From Streptomyces novaecaesareae (GTDB lineage: Bacteria; Actinomycetota; Actinomycetes; Streptomycetales; Streptomycetaceae), in the NCBI RefSeq assembly GCF_000716875.1, contig NZ_JNWQ01000016.1, forward strand, positions 1 through 64,000: 64,000 nt of DNA. The letters run 5' to 3'. The notes below the pieces were generated by a model, which worked only from the letters and a program-made list of their open reading frames with translations, did not search any database and had not been told where the DNA came from. Position 1 is the stretch's first letter, and the number at the start of each line of letters is the position of its first letter. Both the position numbers and the translations under genes were made by a program. Below, one piece after another: positions 55,392 to 62,781 of this stretch.

Positions 55392-56132
55392 ATGACTCTT
55401 TCGCAGAAGAAGGCGCTGGTCACCGGAGGCTCGCGCGGCATCGGCCGCGGGGTCGTCGAGCGACTCGCCGCCGAGGGCGCCGACGTGGCCTTCACCTACC
55501 GCGAGCGCGAGGCGGAGGCCAAGGAGGTCGTGGCGGCGGTCGAGGCCGCGGGCCGCACCGCGCACGCCATCCGGGTGGACCTCACCGAGGTCGCCGAGGT
55601 GCGCCGCACGATGCTAGAGGCGCACCGCCTGCTGGGCGGCCTGGACATCCTGGTGAACAACGCCGCCGCCGCGGCCACCGCGACGCGCATCGACGCCGTG
55701 ACGGAGGAGGAGTTCGACGGGGCGATGGCGGTCAACGCCCGGGCCGTCTTCTTCGCCATCCAGGAGGCGTCGCGGCTGATGAACGACGGCGGCCGCATCA
55801 TCAACCTCTCGACCGCCAACACCGTGCTGCCGGTGCCCGGCGTGTCGCTGCACGCCGGCAGCAAGGCGGCCGTCGAGCAGTACACGCGCGTGGCGGCCCA
55901 GGAGCTCGGCCCGCGCGGCATCACCGTCAACGCGATCTCGCCGGGCGCGGTCGACACCGAGCTGCTGCGGGCCAACATCACCCAGGAGGGCCTGGAGCTG
56001 GCCGTTCGGATGACGCCGCTGGGCCGGATCGGTGAGCCCGCGGACATCGCCGGCGTGGTGGCCTTCCTCTGCGGCCCGGACGGCGGCTTCGTCAGCGGCC
56101 AGAACCTGCGCGTGACCGGCGGCATGGTCTGA
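55392..56132 (+). CDS. SDR-family protein with a substituted catalytic tyrosine
   Basis: A 246-aa short-chain dehydrogenase fold: TGGSRGIGRG nucleotide loop, VNNAAAAAT, Ser in INLSTAN, and the C-terminal FVSGQNLRVTGG. The catalytic YxxxK is HAGSK here (His154, Lys158), so the general acid Tyr is missing. It may be redox-inactive, use the histidine, or act as a dehydratase-like protein. An ACGAGGAC site precedes the ATG. It is downstream of the FkbH cassette and convergent with HTTM. Confidence 0.85.
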   Translation: MTLSQKKALVTGGSRGIGRGVVERLAAEGADVAFTYREREAEAKEVVAAVEAAGRTAHAIRVDLTEVAEVRRTMLEAHRLLGGLDILVNNAAAAATATRIDAVTEEEFDGAMAVNARAVFFAIQEASRLMNDGGRIINLSTANTVLPVPGVSLHAGSKAAVEQYTRVAAQELGPRGITVNAISPGAVDTELLRANITQEGLELAVRMTPLGRIGEPADIAGVVAFLCGPDGGFVSGQNLRVTGGMV

Positions 56133-56153
56133 CCGCAGCGTCACGGCACGGCG

Positions 56154-56187
56154 AGAGCCCGACCGGTCGGCCGACCGGTCGGGCTCT
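56154..56187. terminator. Perfect 34-bp palindrome, bidirectional terminator
   Basis: 56154-56170 is the exact complement of 56171-56187, giving a stem of about 15 bp with a 4-base loop between two convergent genes. Confidence 0.87.
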
Positions 56188-56208
56188 TCGTCGTCCGGGG
56201 GCGCGGGC

Positions 56209-57213
56209 TCAGGCCGCGCTCAGCTCCTCGGCCGCGGGTTCCTCGGCGGCCGCCTTCCGGTCGCCGCGCCGGGCCGCCACGCGTTCCCGCAGCAGCCGCA
56301 CGCGCCTCAAGAGCGCCTCGTAGTCGGCGTCGCGGACGATGACGGCGTCGATGGCCATCATGGCGAGGCCGAAGGTCATCAGGCCCATGCCGGCCATGAT
56401 GCCGATGTGCATCGCGGCGATGCCCAGGACGACCGCCTCGCGGAACCACCGCCGCGAGGTGAGCGCCGCCGGGACGGCGAGCAGCTGCACGACGATGGTG
56501 AAGTAGGTGACGATCGCGGTCAGGACCAGGCTGTCCATCAGCTGGGGGAAGGCGGAGCTGTAGGTGTACTGCCACACGTGGCTGATGTAGTAGAGCGCGG
56601 TGCCCTCCTGCCACTGCGGTGCGGCCACCTTCCACAGGGCGGAGACGGCGTAGACGACGCACGCCTGGAAGACGATCAGCACGGCCGCCGTGTTGTGCAG
56701 CGAGGTTCGCAGGTGCGGTTCGCCGGCGCGCCGCTCCAGCCGCGCGCGGACGCGCTTGGCCAGCGGGCTGAAGTGGGCGTTCGCCGTGGTGCCCATCATG
56801 AGGATCAGCACGATGCCGGTGAGCGCGTCGCCGCCCTCCCACATCGTGTAGTTGCGGTGGTAGATGGAGGTCATGAACACCACGTGCACCACGGTCAGGC
56901 TGCGCGAGCCGAGCACCGTCCAGGCGAGGGAGACCGCCAGGCCGACGAAGTACACGAGGTTGAACCAGGTCCTGCCGTCGCTGAGCGCGTACAGCGAGAA
57001 GATGTGCTGGTCCCCGGTCAGGGCCTTGAAGGCCTCGAAGCCGGAGTAGCTGTGCGGCCCCCAGAGGAAGTCGCGGTAGGGGATGTTGGAGACGTAGTAG
57101 AGCGTGGTGCTCAGGCCCAGCAGGATGCGGCAGAGCGAGAGGCCGACGAGGTACTTCGGGTGGCTGGACACACCGCGCAGCGCGCTCGCGGCGGAGTTCT
57201 TCAGTCTGTCCAT
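56209..57213 (-). CDS. HTTM-domain membrane protein
   Basis: A 334-aa integral membrane protein with about seven to eight hydrophobic segments and the HTTM pattern: RILLGLSTTLYY near the start, FLWGPHSYSG, and a conserved IYHRNYTMWEGGDAL loop resembling the vitamin K-dependent gamma-carboxylase membrane domain. Its role in antibiotic clusters is unknown. It overlaps the DUF5819-like gene by 13 bases and the two are regularly paired. Confidence 0.8.
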   Translation of the reverse strand: MDRLKNSAASALRGVSSHPKYLVGLSLCRILLGLSTTLYYVSNIPYRDFLWGPHSYSGFEAFKALTGDQHIFSLYALSDGRTWFNLVYFVGLAVSLAWTVLGSRSLTVVHVVFMTSIYHRNYTMWEGGDALTGIVLILMMGTTANAHFSPLAKRVRARLERRAGEPHLRTSLHNTAAVLIVFQACVVYAVSALWKVAAPQWQEGTALYYISHVWQYTYSSAFPQLMDSLVLTAIVTYFTIVVQLLAVPAALTSRRWFREAVVLGIAAMHIGIMAGMGLMTFGLAMMAIDAVIVRDADYEALLRRVRLLRERVAARRGDRKAAAEEPAAEELSAA

Positions 57214-57914
57214 GGCTGGGCTCCAGGCCGGTAGTCGAACCAGCCGAGGTCGGTGAACACCTCGGAGGTGGGGTCCTCGGGCGAGTGGCGGTCGTCGAAG
57301 CGCTTGACGGGCGTGTACGTGTAGTAGGCGCGCAGCCGGGTGACCCTGCCGTCCAGGTGGAGCTCGTCCACCAGCGGCGACAGCACCGTGGCGGTGTCCG
57401 TCTTCGCCGCCTCCGACAGGGCCGCCAGTTCGTTCTGCGGGCCGGAGAAGTCGGAGAGCGCCTTCTTGCGCGCGTCGTCGACGGCCGCCTGCTTCTCGTG
57501 CAGGCTGCCGAGCTCGACGCCGAGGTAGAGGCCGACCGCGCCCATGCGGTTCGGGGCGAGGCGGATCTCACGGGCGGTGCCGGCCATCTTGCGGGACAGC
57601 GACGCCGGTTCGGTGGTGTGCGTGCCGGTCGCGTTCTCGTACTCGACCTGGTAGAAGACCTCGCCGTTGTAGTCCACCGAGTACGGCGCGAGGAGCATCC
57701 AGCTCTGCCGGAAGTAGGTGTCGGCGACGGGGGCGACCGCCTTGTACGCCTGGGTCCGCGCGGGGGAGACCGGCGCGTTGACGATGAGCGTCATGACGAC
57801 CAAGGCCAGGCCGAGCAGCGGCGGCAGGCCCATGCTCAGCAGCCGCCACCGGCTGGTCCCGGCTCGTGGCGCCGTCCCGGCTCGCGGTGCGGTCCCGGCT
57901 CGTGGTGCCGTCAT
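57201..57914 (-). CDS. DUF5819-like membrane-anchored protein
   Basis: A 237-aa protein with one N-terminal membrane segment (LLGLALVVMTLIVNAP) and an extracytoplasmic domain containing QSWMLLAPYSV and a C-terminal YTYTPVKRF region. Ahead of the membrane segment is a three-copy PRAGTA repeat. I assign it to the DUF5819 group because of the QxWxLFAP-like motif and because the HTTM gene follows. It overlaps the tautomerase gene by four bases at its start. Confidence 0.65.
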   Translation of the reverse strand: MTAPRAGTAPRAGTAPRAGTSRWRLLSMGLPPLLGLALVVMTLIVNAPVSPARTQAYKAVAPVADTYFRQSWMLLAPYSVDYNGEVFYQVEYENATGTHTTEPASLSRKMAGTAREIRLAPNRMGAVGLYLGVELGSLHEKQAAVDDARKKALSDFSGPQNELAALSEAAKTDTATVLSPLVDELHLDGRVTRLRAYYTYTPVKRFDDRHSPEDPTSEVFTDLGWFDYRPGAQPWTD

Positions 57915-58129
57915 GACCGGGGCTCCTGCTCCTGCGCGGCGGGCCGGGGGTGGGTGCTGCCGCCGATGCCCCAGCGGTGGGCCGGGACCGGGGTGAGGAC
58001 CACCCAGGTCTGCTCCCGGATGGACTCGCCGAACACGTCGACCGTGGCCTGGGTGAGCCGTTCGACCAGTTCCCGCTCGGTCTGCTCGGTCAGGCGCTGT
58101 TCGAAGATCTTGACTTCGATGAAAGGCAT
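57911..58129 (-). CDS. 4-OT/MIF-type tautomerase-like protein
   Basis: A 72-aa protein beginning MPFIEVKIFEQRLTEQ, so proline follows Met, and containing TWVVLTPVPAHRWGIGG, similar to the HxxGIGG end of 4-oxalocrotonate tautomerases. It lies 15 bp after the aminotransferase gene. Transamination of lysine and cyclisation gives a piperideine carboxylate that exists as imine and enamine, so a tautomerase could assist there; this is inference. Confidence 0.8.
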   Translation of the reverse strand: MPFIEVKIFEQRLTEQTERELVERLTQATVDVFGESIREQTWVVLTPVPAHRWGIGGSTHPRPAAQEQEPRS

Positions 58130-58144
58130 GGTTGCTCCTGTTGT

Positions 58145-59401
58145 TCAGACGGCGGCGGCCGTGCCGCCGCGGAGGTTCGCGGCCGTGCCGGTGACGGCGG
58201 TGAGGCCGGCGGTCAGGGCGTCGACGAGGTGGTCGACCTGGGAGTCGAGCAGCCCCGGGTGGCATGGCAGGTTCATGTGCTGCTCGAACCAGAGCCGTTC
58301 CGCGACCGGGCACTCGCCGGGGCCGTGTCCGCGGAAGCGCCACTCCGGCGTCAGGTGCAGCGGGAAGTAGCGCAGTTGGACCTCGACGCCGCGCTCGTCG
58401 AGTTCGCGCAGCAGGGCGTCGCGGACGTCCCGGTCGTGCACGAGGAAGGTGTAGAGGTGGTAGGCGTGGTCGATGCCCTCCGGCGCGGAGACCGGCCGGA
58501 CGCCGGGGAACGCGGCGACGGCCTCGTCCAGTCTGCGGGCGATCATCCGACGGCGCGCCACCAGCTCGTCCAGCCGGTCGAGTTGGGCCAGGCCCACCGC
58601 GGCGGCCGCCTCGGACATCGTGGCGTTCGTGCCGGCGTTGCGGATGCCGGCGCAGGCGCGGTCGTAGATCTCGGCGGAGAACATCATCCAGGGCAGTGCG
58701 GCGGGCAGCTCCGCCGCGTCCGTCCCGTGGTGGACGTAGACGCCGTCCACCGCGTTGTTCCGGTAGCGGCTCACCCGCTCCGCCCAGTCGTCGCGGTCGA
58801 GGGTGATCATGCCGCCCTCGCCGAGGGTGGTGATGTTCTTGGTGGAGTGGAAGCTGAAGGTCGCGATGTCGGCCAGCGAACCGGGCCGGCGGCCGTGGTA
58901 GGTGGCGCCGAGCGCGTGGGCGCTGTCCTCGATCACCGTGATGGCGCGGGGCCGGGTGAGCTTCATGATGGCGTCCATGTCCGCCGGGCAGCCGCCGTAG
59001 TGGACCAGGATCACGGCCCTGGTCCGGTCGGTGATCAGCGGCTCCAGCGCGGCCGGGTCCATGTTCAGGGTGAGCGGGTCGATGTCGCAGAACCGGACCG
59101 TGACGCCCAGGTCGAGCAGCGGTTGGATGCTGGCCTGGAAGGTCTGCGGCGTCACCACGACCTCGTCGCCCGGGGCCAGGTCGAGCAGCCGGATGGCGAT
59201 GTCCAGGGCCACGGTCCCGCTCGTCACCGACAGGGCGTGCCGGGCGCCGACGTGGTCGGCGAAGGCCCGCTCGAACGCCTCCCGCCACCCCCCGGCGGAG
59301 AGCGGGGCGCCCGAGGAGACGAGCTGCCCCAGGACGTCCAGTTCGCGATCGCCGATGACACTGCCTCGACGGCCGCCCGGTACGACGTAGCGTTGCTGCA
59401 T
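58145..59401 (-). CDS. DegT/DnrJ/EryC1-family aminotransferase, lysine 2-aminotransferase-like
   Basis: A 418-aa PLP enzyme of the StrS group: ALSVTSGTVALDIAIRLL, VVTPQTFQASIQPLLD, IEDSAHALGATY, the PLP lysine in FSFHSTKNITTLGEGG, and the C-terminal MNLPCHP. Sugar aminotransferases share the fold, but no sugar pathway is present. Neighbours match a picolinate pathway (NikD-like oxidase, picolinate-type AMP ligase), so I infer it deaminates L-lysine at C2 like NikC and VisA. GGGGG precedes ATG 59401. Confidence 0.78.
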   Translation of the reverse strand: MQQRYVVPGGRRGSVIGDRELDVLGQLVSSGAPLSAGGWREAFERAFADHVGARHALSVTSGTVALDIAIRLLDLAPGDEVVVTPQTFQASIQPLLDLGVTVRFCDIDPLTLNMDPAALEPLITDRTRAVILVHYGGCPADMDAIMKLTRPRAITVIEDSAHALGATYHGRRPGSLADIATFSFHSTKNITTLGEGGMITLDRDDWAERVSRYRNNAVDGVYVHHGTDAAELPAALPWMMFSAEIYDRACAGIRNAGTNATMSEAAAAVGLAQLDRLDELVARRRMIARRLDEAVAAFPGVRPVSAPEGIDHAYHLYTFLVHDRDVRDALLRELDERGVEVQLRYFPLHLTPEWRFRGHGPGECPVAERLWFEQHMNLPCHPGLLDSQVDHLVDALTAGLTAVTGTAANLRGGTAAAV

Positions 59402-59461
59402 ACGGAGGTACCCCCATGACGGAAAGACGTCCCGCGCCGTGCGGGACGTGGGCTGATGGGT

Positions 59462-59550
59462 GCCCGCGTGCCGGGGCCGGCGGAGCGGGGCACGCGGGCG
59501 CGCCCCGCCGGGAGGGCCGCCTTCCGGTGGCGGTCCCTCCCGGCGGGGCG
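59462..59550 (-). terminator. Two tandem hairpins between ligase B and the aminotransferase
   Basis: An 11-bp stem (59462-59472 with 59489-59499) and a 16-bp stem (59501-59516 with 59535-59550, extended inside by five pairs after a one-base bulge) lie just after the ligase stop on the minus strand. They could terminate or attenuate transcription into the aminotransferase gene. Confidence 0.8.
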
Positions 59551-59557
59551 TACGCGG

Positions 59558-61189
59558 TCAGGCGGCGGCCAGGCGCTGCGCGAGTTCCACGGCGAGCGCC
59601 TTCTTGTCGACCTTGCCGAGCCCGGTCAGCGGGAAGGCGTCGATCACTTCGAGGCGGTCCGGCAGCTTGTACTCGGCCAGCCCGCGGGCGCGCAGCAGGC
59701 GCTTGAGCTCGGGGAGGCGGGGAGGCTCGCCGGCCGGGACGACGAAGACGCAGACCCGTTCGCCCATGAGCTCGTCGGGCATCGCCACCACGGCGGCCTG
59801 CTGGATCCCGTCGTGCGCGGCGGTGACGTGCCGCTCCACCTCGGTGGCCGAGACCTTGTCGCCGCCGCGGATGACGACGTCCTTGACCCGGCCCTGGACG
59901 ACCATGTCCCCGTCCTCGGTGAAGCGCACGAGGTCACCGCTGCGGTAGAAGCCGTCCTCGCTGAACGCGCGGGCGTTGTGCTCCTCGGCGCGGTAGTAGC
60001 CGCGCAGGGTGTAGGGGCCGCGCGTCAGCAGCTCGCCGGTCTCGCCCGGGGCCACGGGCCGGTCCTCGGAGTCCACCACGCGGATCTCGTCGGCGGGGGA
60101 GATGGGCCGGCCCTGGGTGGTGAGCACCCGGTCGAGGGGGTCGTCGTAGCGGGTGAAGGTGAGCAGGCCCTCGGCCATGCCGAACACCTGCTGGAGCCGG
60201 CAGCCGAGGGTCGGGGTGACCCGGGCGGCCACCTCGGGGTGGAGCTTGGCGCTGCCGATCTGGAGGACCGAGAGGCTGCTCAGGTCCCGCTCGGTCCACT
60301 CGGCGGCGTCCAGCCACATGTGGGCGATGGTCGGCACGCAGGAGGTCATGGTGACCTTCTCCCGCTCGATGAGCGCGAAGCACTCGTCGGGGTTCGGCGT
60401 CCTGGCCAGCACGACCGTGCCGCCCGTGCTCAGGGTGCCGAGCACGCCCGGGCAGCCCCAGGTGAAGTTGAACTCGATGGGCAGGACGGCGAGGTAGACG
60501 GTGTCGCCGTCCAGTTCGCAGACCTCCGAGGCGGCGCGGATCTGGTAGGCGTAGTCCTCGTGGGTCCGCGGGATGAGCTTGGGAAGCGCGGTCGTGCCGC
60601 CGGACAGGAGGAAGAACGCGGGGTCCGCCGGGGACGCGTCGGCCGGCGCGTCCGGGGCCGGGACGGGCGCCTCGGTCGCCGAGAGTTCCTCCAGCGAGCT
60701 GTGCGGGCCGGGGTCGCCGAGGACGAACACCTCGCGCACGGTCGGGACCGAGGCGCGGACCTGGGTGGCCAGTTCGCGGTGGTCGAAGCCCTGGTGGACG
60801 TCGGGCACCACGTAGGCGACGGCGCCGGAGTGCGAGCAGAGGTGGCTGATCTCGTGGTGCCGGTGCGCCGGGAGCGCGAAGACGGGCAGCGCGCCGAGCC
60901 GGAAGAGTCCGAAGCAGACGGCGACGAACTCCGGGGTGTTGGGGAGCTGGACCACGACCCGGTCGCCGGGCCGGATGCCGCGCGCGGCGAAGCCCGCCGC
61001 CAGCCGGTCCGCCCACGCGTCGAGCTCGGTGTACGTGACGCGCCGGTCGCCGCCGACGAGGGCGGTCCGGCCGTCGTACGCGGCGGCCCAGTCGCGCAGC
61101 AGCTGCCCGAGCGTCTCCCCCCGCCAGTATCCGGCCTCCCGGTATGCCGCCGCGGTGGCTTCCGGCCAGGGAACGCATCCGTCCAGCAT
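59558..61189 (-). CDS. Aryl acid-AMP ligase B, 3-hydroxypicolinate-AMP ligase-like
   Basis: A 543-aa stand-alone adenylation enzyme opening with MLDGCVPWPEATAAAYREAGYW, the EntE/DhbE-type N-terminus. FFLLSGGTTALPKLIPRTH is the P-loop, QQVFGMAEGLLTFTRYDDP the aryl-acid subgroup motif and GLGKVDKKAL the catalytic lysine region. Asn241 (EFNFTW) aligns with DhbE Asn235, which recognises an ortho-hydroxyl, as expected for 3-hydroxypicolinate. It resembles SnbA, VisB and PyrA. AAGGA precedes the ATG. The cognate carrier is likely the divergent aryl carrier gene at 61394. Confidence 0.86.
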   Translation of the reverse strand: MLDGCVPWPEATAAAYREAGYWRGETLGQLLRDWAAAYDGRTALVGGDRRVTYTELDAWADRLAAGFAARGIRPGDRVVVQLPNTPEFVAVCFGLFRLGALPVFALPAHRHHEISHLCSHSGAVAYVVPDVHQGFDHRELATQVRASVPTVREVFVLGDPGPHSSLEELSATEAPVPAPDAPADASPADPAFFLLSGGTTALPKLIPRTHEDYAYQIRAASEVCELDGDTVYLAVLPIEFNFTWGCPGVLGTLSTGGTVVLARTPNPDECFALIEREKVTMTSCVPTIAHMWLDAAEWTERDLSSLSVLQIGSAKLHPEVAARVTPTLGCRLQQVFGMAEGLLTFTRYDDPLDRVLTTQGRPISPADEIRVVDSEDRPVAPGETGELLTRGPYTLRGYYRAEEHNARAFSEDGFYRSGDLVRFTEDGDMVVQGRVKDVVIRGGDKVSATEVERHVTAAHDGIQQAAVVAMPDELMGERVCVFVVPAGEPPRLPELKRLLRARGLAEYKLPDRLEVIDAFPLTGLGKVDKKALAVELAQRLAAA

Positions 61190-61393
61190 TTCCAGTCCTT
61201 TTCTCCAGCCATCACAATCGATGGTTTCCGGGGCTGATATCTTGGCGATACTAGCCGAGCCGTCGGGATTTGGATACCGTTAATATCCGGCGCTTTAGGG
61301 TGCGGCACAACGCATCAATAGCCCCTTTTAAGGGGGCTTTTAGGGGTGGCGGCTAGGGTTGATTCCAGTTGAGTCATCAGGCGGATCCGAACG
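61190..61393. promoter_or_regulatory. Divergent region between ligase B and the aryl carrier gene
   Basis: A 204-bp AT-richer gap. It contains the SARP-like operator for the plus-strand operon at 61327-61359; TTTTAAGG at 61326-61333 also forms part of an imperfect AGCCCC/GGGGCT inverted repeat (61320-61338). No matching heptamers face the minus-strand gene. Confidence 0.5.
61327..61359 (+). promoter_or_regulatory. SARP-type operator and -10 box upstream of the aryl carrier operon
   Basis: TTTAAGG (61327-61333), N4, TTTTAGG (61338-61344), N9, TAGGGT (61354-61359). Both heptamers, the four-base spacer length and the nine-base distance to TAnnnT are the same as at nadA, and GATTCC follows the -10 box in both. 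Confidence 0.72.
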
Positions 61394-61648
61394 GTGCGGT
61401 GTGGCAAATTGAGTAACCAGGGTGTAATTCCGGGGAGCAAGTCGGAGCTGCAGCGCGTGCTCGCCGAGCGGCTCGGTGTCAGCATCTCCGAGGTGCTGGA
61501 CGACGTGAATCTCCAGGATCTCGGCCTCGACTCGATCGGTGTGATGGGCATCGTGTCGGGCTGGCAGCGGCACGGCCTCCGGACCGAAATCGCTGAATTC
61601 ACCGCAGTGCCCACCCTCAACGACTGGTGGGAACTCATCTCCCGCTAG
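61394..61648 (+). CDS. Discrete aryl carrier protein
   Basis: An 84-aa carrier protein with the pantetheine serine in DLGLDSIGVMGIV and the C-terminal PTLNDWWELI, a pattern typical of aryl carrier domains in siderophore and depsipeptide loading units. GTG 61394 is chosen, with GGCGGA upstream; TTG 61409 is possible. It probably receives the picolinyl unit from ligase B, as PyrU does from PyrA in pyridomycin biosynthesis. Confidence 0.87.
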   Translation: MRCGKLSNQGVIPGSKSELQRVLAERLGVSISEVLDDVNLQDLGLDSIGVMGIVSGWQRHGLRTEIAEFTAVPTLNDWWELISR

Positions 61649-61707
61649 AACCCGGGTCGGCCCGCACGGCGGCGGCCGTCATCCCTCAACAAGCCATTGG
61701 AGTCACG

Positions 61708-62781
61708 GTGCAATTCGGCGTGAATTTCTTTCCCGTTGTCGACCCGGCGAAGAAGAGCGCGAGCGACTACTTCGACGAGGCCCTGCGGCTGGTGAGCCTG
61801 GCCGAGGAGCTCGGCTTCGAGCACGCGCAGTGCGTGGAGCACTACTTCTCCCCGTACGGCGGCTACCTGCCCGACCCGGTCACCTTCCTCACCGCGGCCG
61901 CCGCCCGCACGAGCCGGATCCGGATCGGCACCGGAGCGGTCATCCCCGCCTTCACCCACCCGCTGAAGCTCGCCGGCAAGCTCGCGATGCTGGACAACCT
62001 CTCCCACGGGCGGCTCGACGTCGGCTTCGGCCGCGCCTTCCTGCCGCAGGAGTTCGAGGCCTTCGGCATCGACATCGACGAGAGCCGGGCGCGCTTCGCC
62101 GAGGGCGTCGAGGTCTGCCGGCGGCTGTGGTCCGAGCAGGACGTGGTCTGGGAGGGCTCCTTCCAGCGGTTCGGCCCCGTCACGATGCTCCCGGAGCCCG
62201 TCCAGAAGCCGCACCCGCCCATCTTCATCGCCTCCGCGATGAGCCCGGACTCGTGCGCCGCCGCCGGCCGCGCCGGCTACCACCTCCAGGTGGTGCCGTC
62301 GGTGACCTCCCGCGAGCAGCTCCAGTCGATGCTGGCCGGCTACCGCGAGGCCTGGCGCGAGGCCGGCCACCCGGGCAGCCCGCGCATCCAGATCAAGTAC
62401 ACCTGCTACGTGGCCGAGGACCGCGCGAAGGCGCTCGACCTCGCCGAGACCTTCGAGGTCAACTACGTCGAGCACATGGCCGGGGCCGTGGCGAGCTGGG
62501 GCCGGACGCGCAGCGACGCGTACCGCGGCTACGAGCAGTTCGTGGAGAAGGTCAAGAAGTACGACTTCCGGCAGTCGCACGCCGACAACAAGGTGCTGGC
62601 CGGCACCCCGGACGAGGTGCGCGAGCAGATCGCCGTGCTCGTCGACTGGTTCGGCGCGGACCCCACGCTCAGCCTCCAGTTCAACCCCGGCCACATGCCC
62701 TACGAGGACTCCGAGCGCGCCATGAGGCTCTTCGCCGAGCACGTGATGCCCGCGTTCACCGGCCCGGAGCAGGCGGCATGA
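61708..62781 (+). CDS. Luciferase-like flavin-dependent monooxygenase
   Basis: A 357-aa TIM-barrel enzyme of the bacterial luciferase-like family: VEHYFSPYGGYLPDPVTFL, IRIGTGAVIPAFTHPLKLA, LSHGRLDVGFGRAF and KPHPPIFIASAMSP. It would use reduced FMN or F420 to hydroxylate the substrate, perhaps C3 of picolinate. GTG 61708 has TTGGAG upstream and opens the true fold (FGVNFFP); the longer frame from 61627 overlaps the carrier gene and has no homologous sequence. The stop overlaps the oxidase ATG. Confidence 0.86.
   Translation: MQFGVNFFPVVDPAKKSASDYFDEALRLVSLAEELGFEHAQCVEHYFSPYGGYLPDPVTFLTAAAARTSRIRIGTGAVIPAFTHPLKLAGKLAMLDNLSHGRLDVGFGRAFLPQEFEAFGIDIDESRARFAEGVEVCRRLWSEQDVVWEGSFQRFGPVTMLPEPVQKPHPPIFIASAMSPDSCAAAGRAGYHLQVVPSVTSREQLQSMLAGYREAWREAGHPGSPRIQIKYTCYVAEDRAKALDLAETFEVNYVEHMAGAVASWGRTRSDAYRGYEQFVEKVKKYDFRQSHADNKVLAGTPDEVREQIAVLVDWFGADPTLSLQFNPGHMPYEDSERAMRLFAEHVMPAFTGPEQAA

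Noticed and set aside
58145..59401. Sugar aminotransferase for a deoxysugar pathway
   Set aside because: The fold would allow it, but no nucleotide-sugar synthase, dehydratase or glycosyltransferase is present, while picolinate-pathway genes surround it.
59456..61237. 593-codon plus-strand frame opposite ligase B
   Set aside because: Antisense shadow of an AMP ligase with all family motifs.
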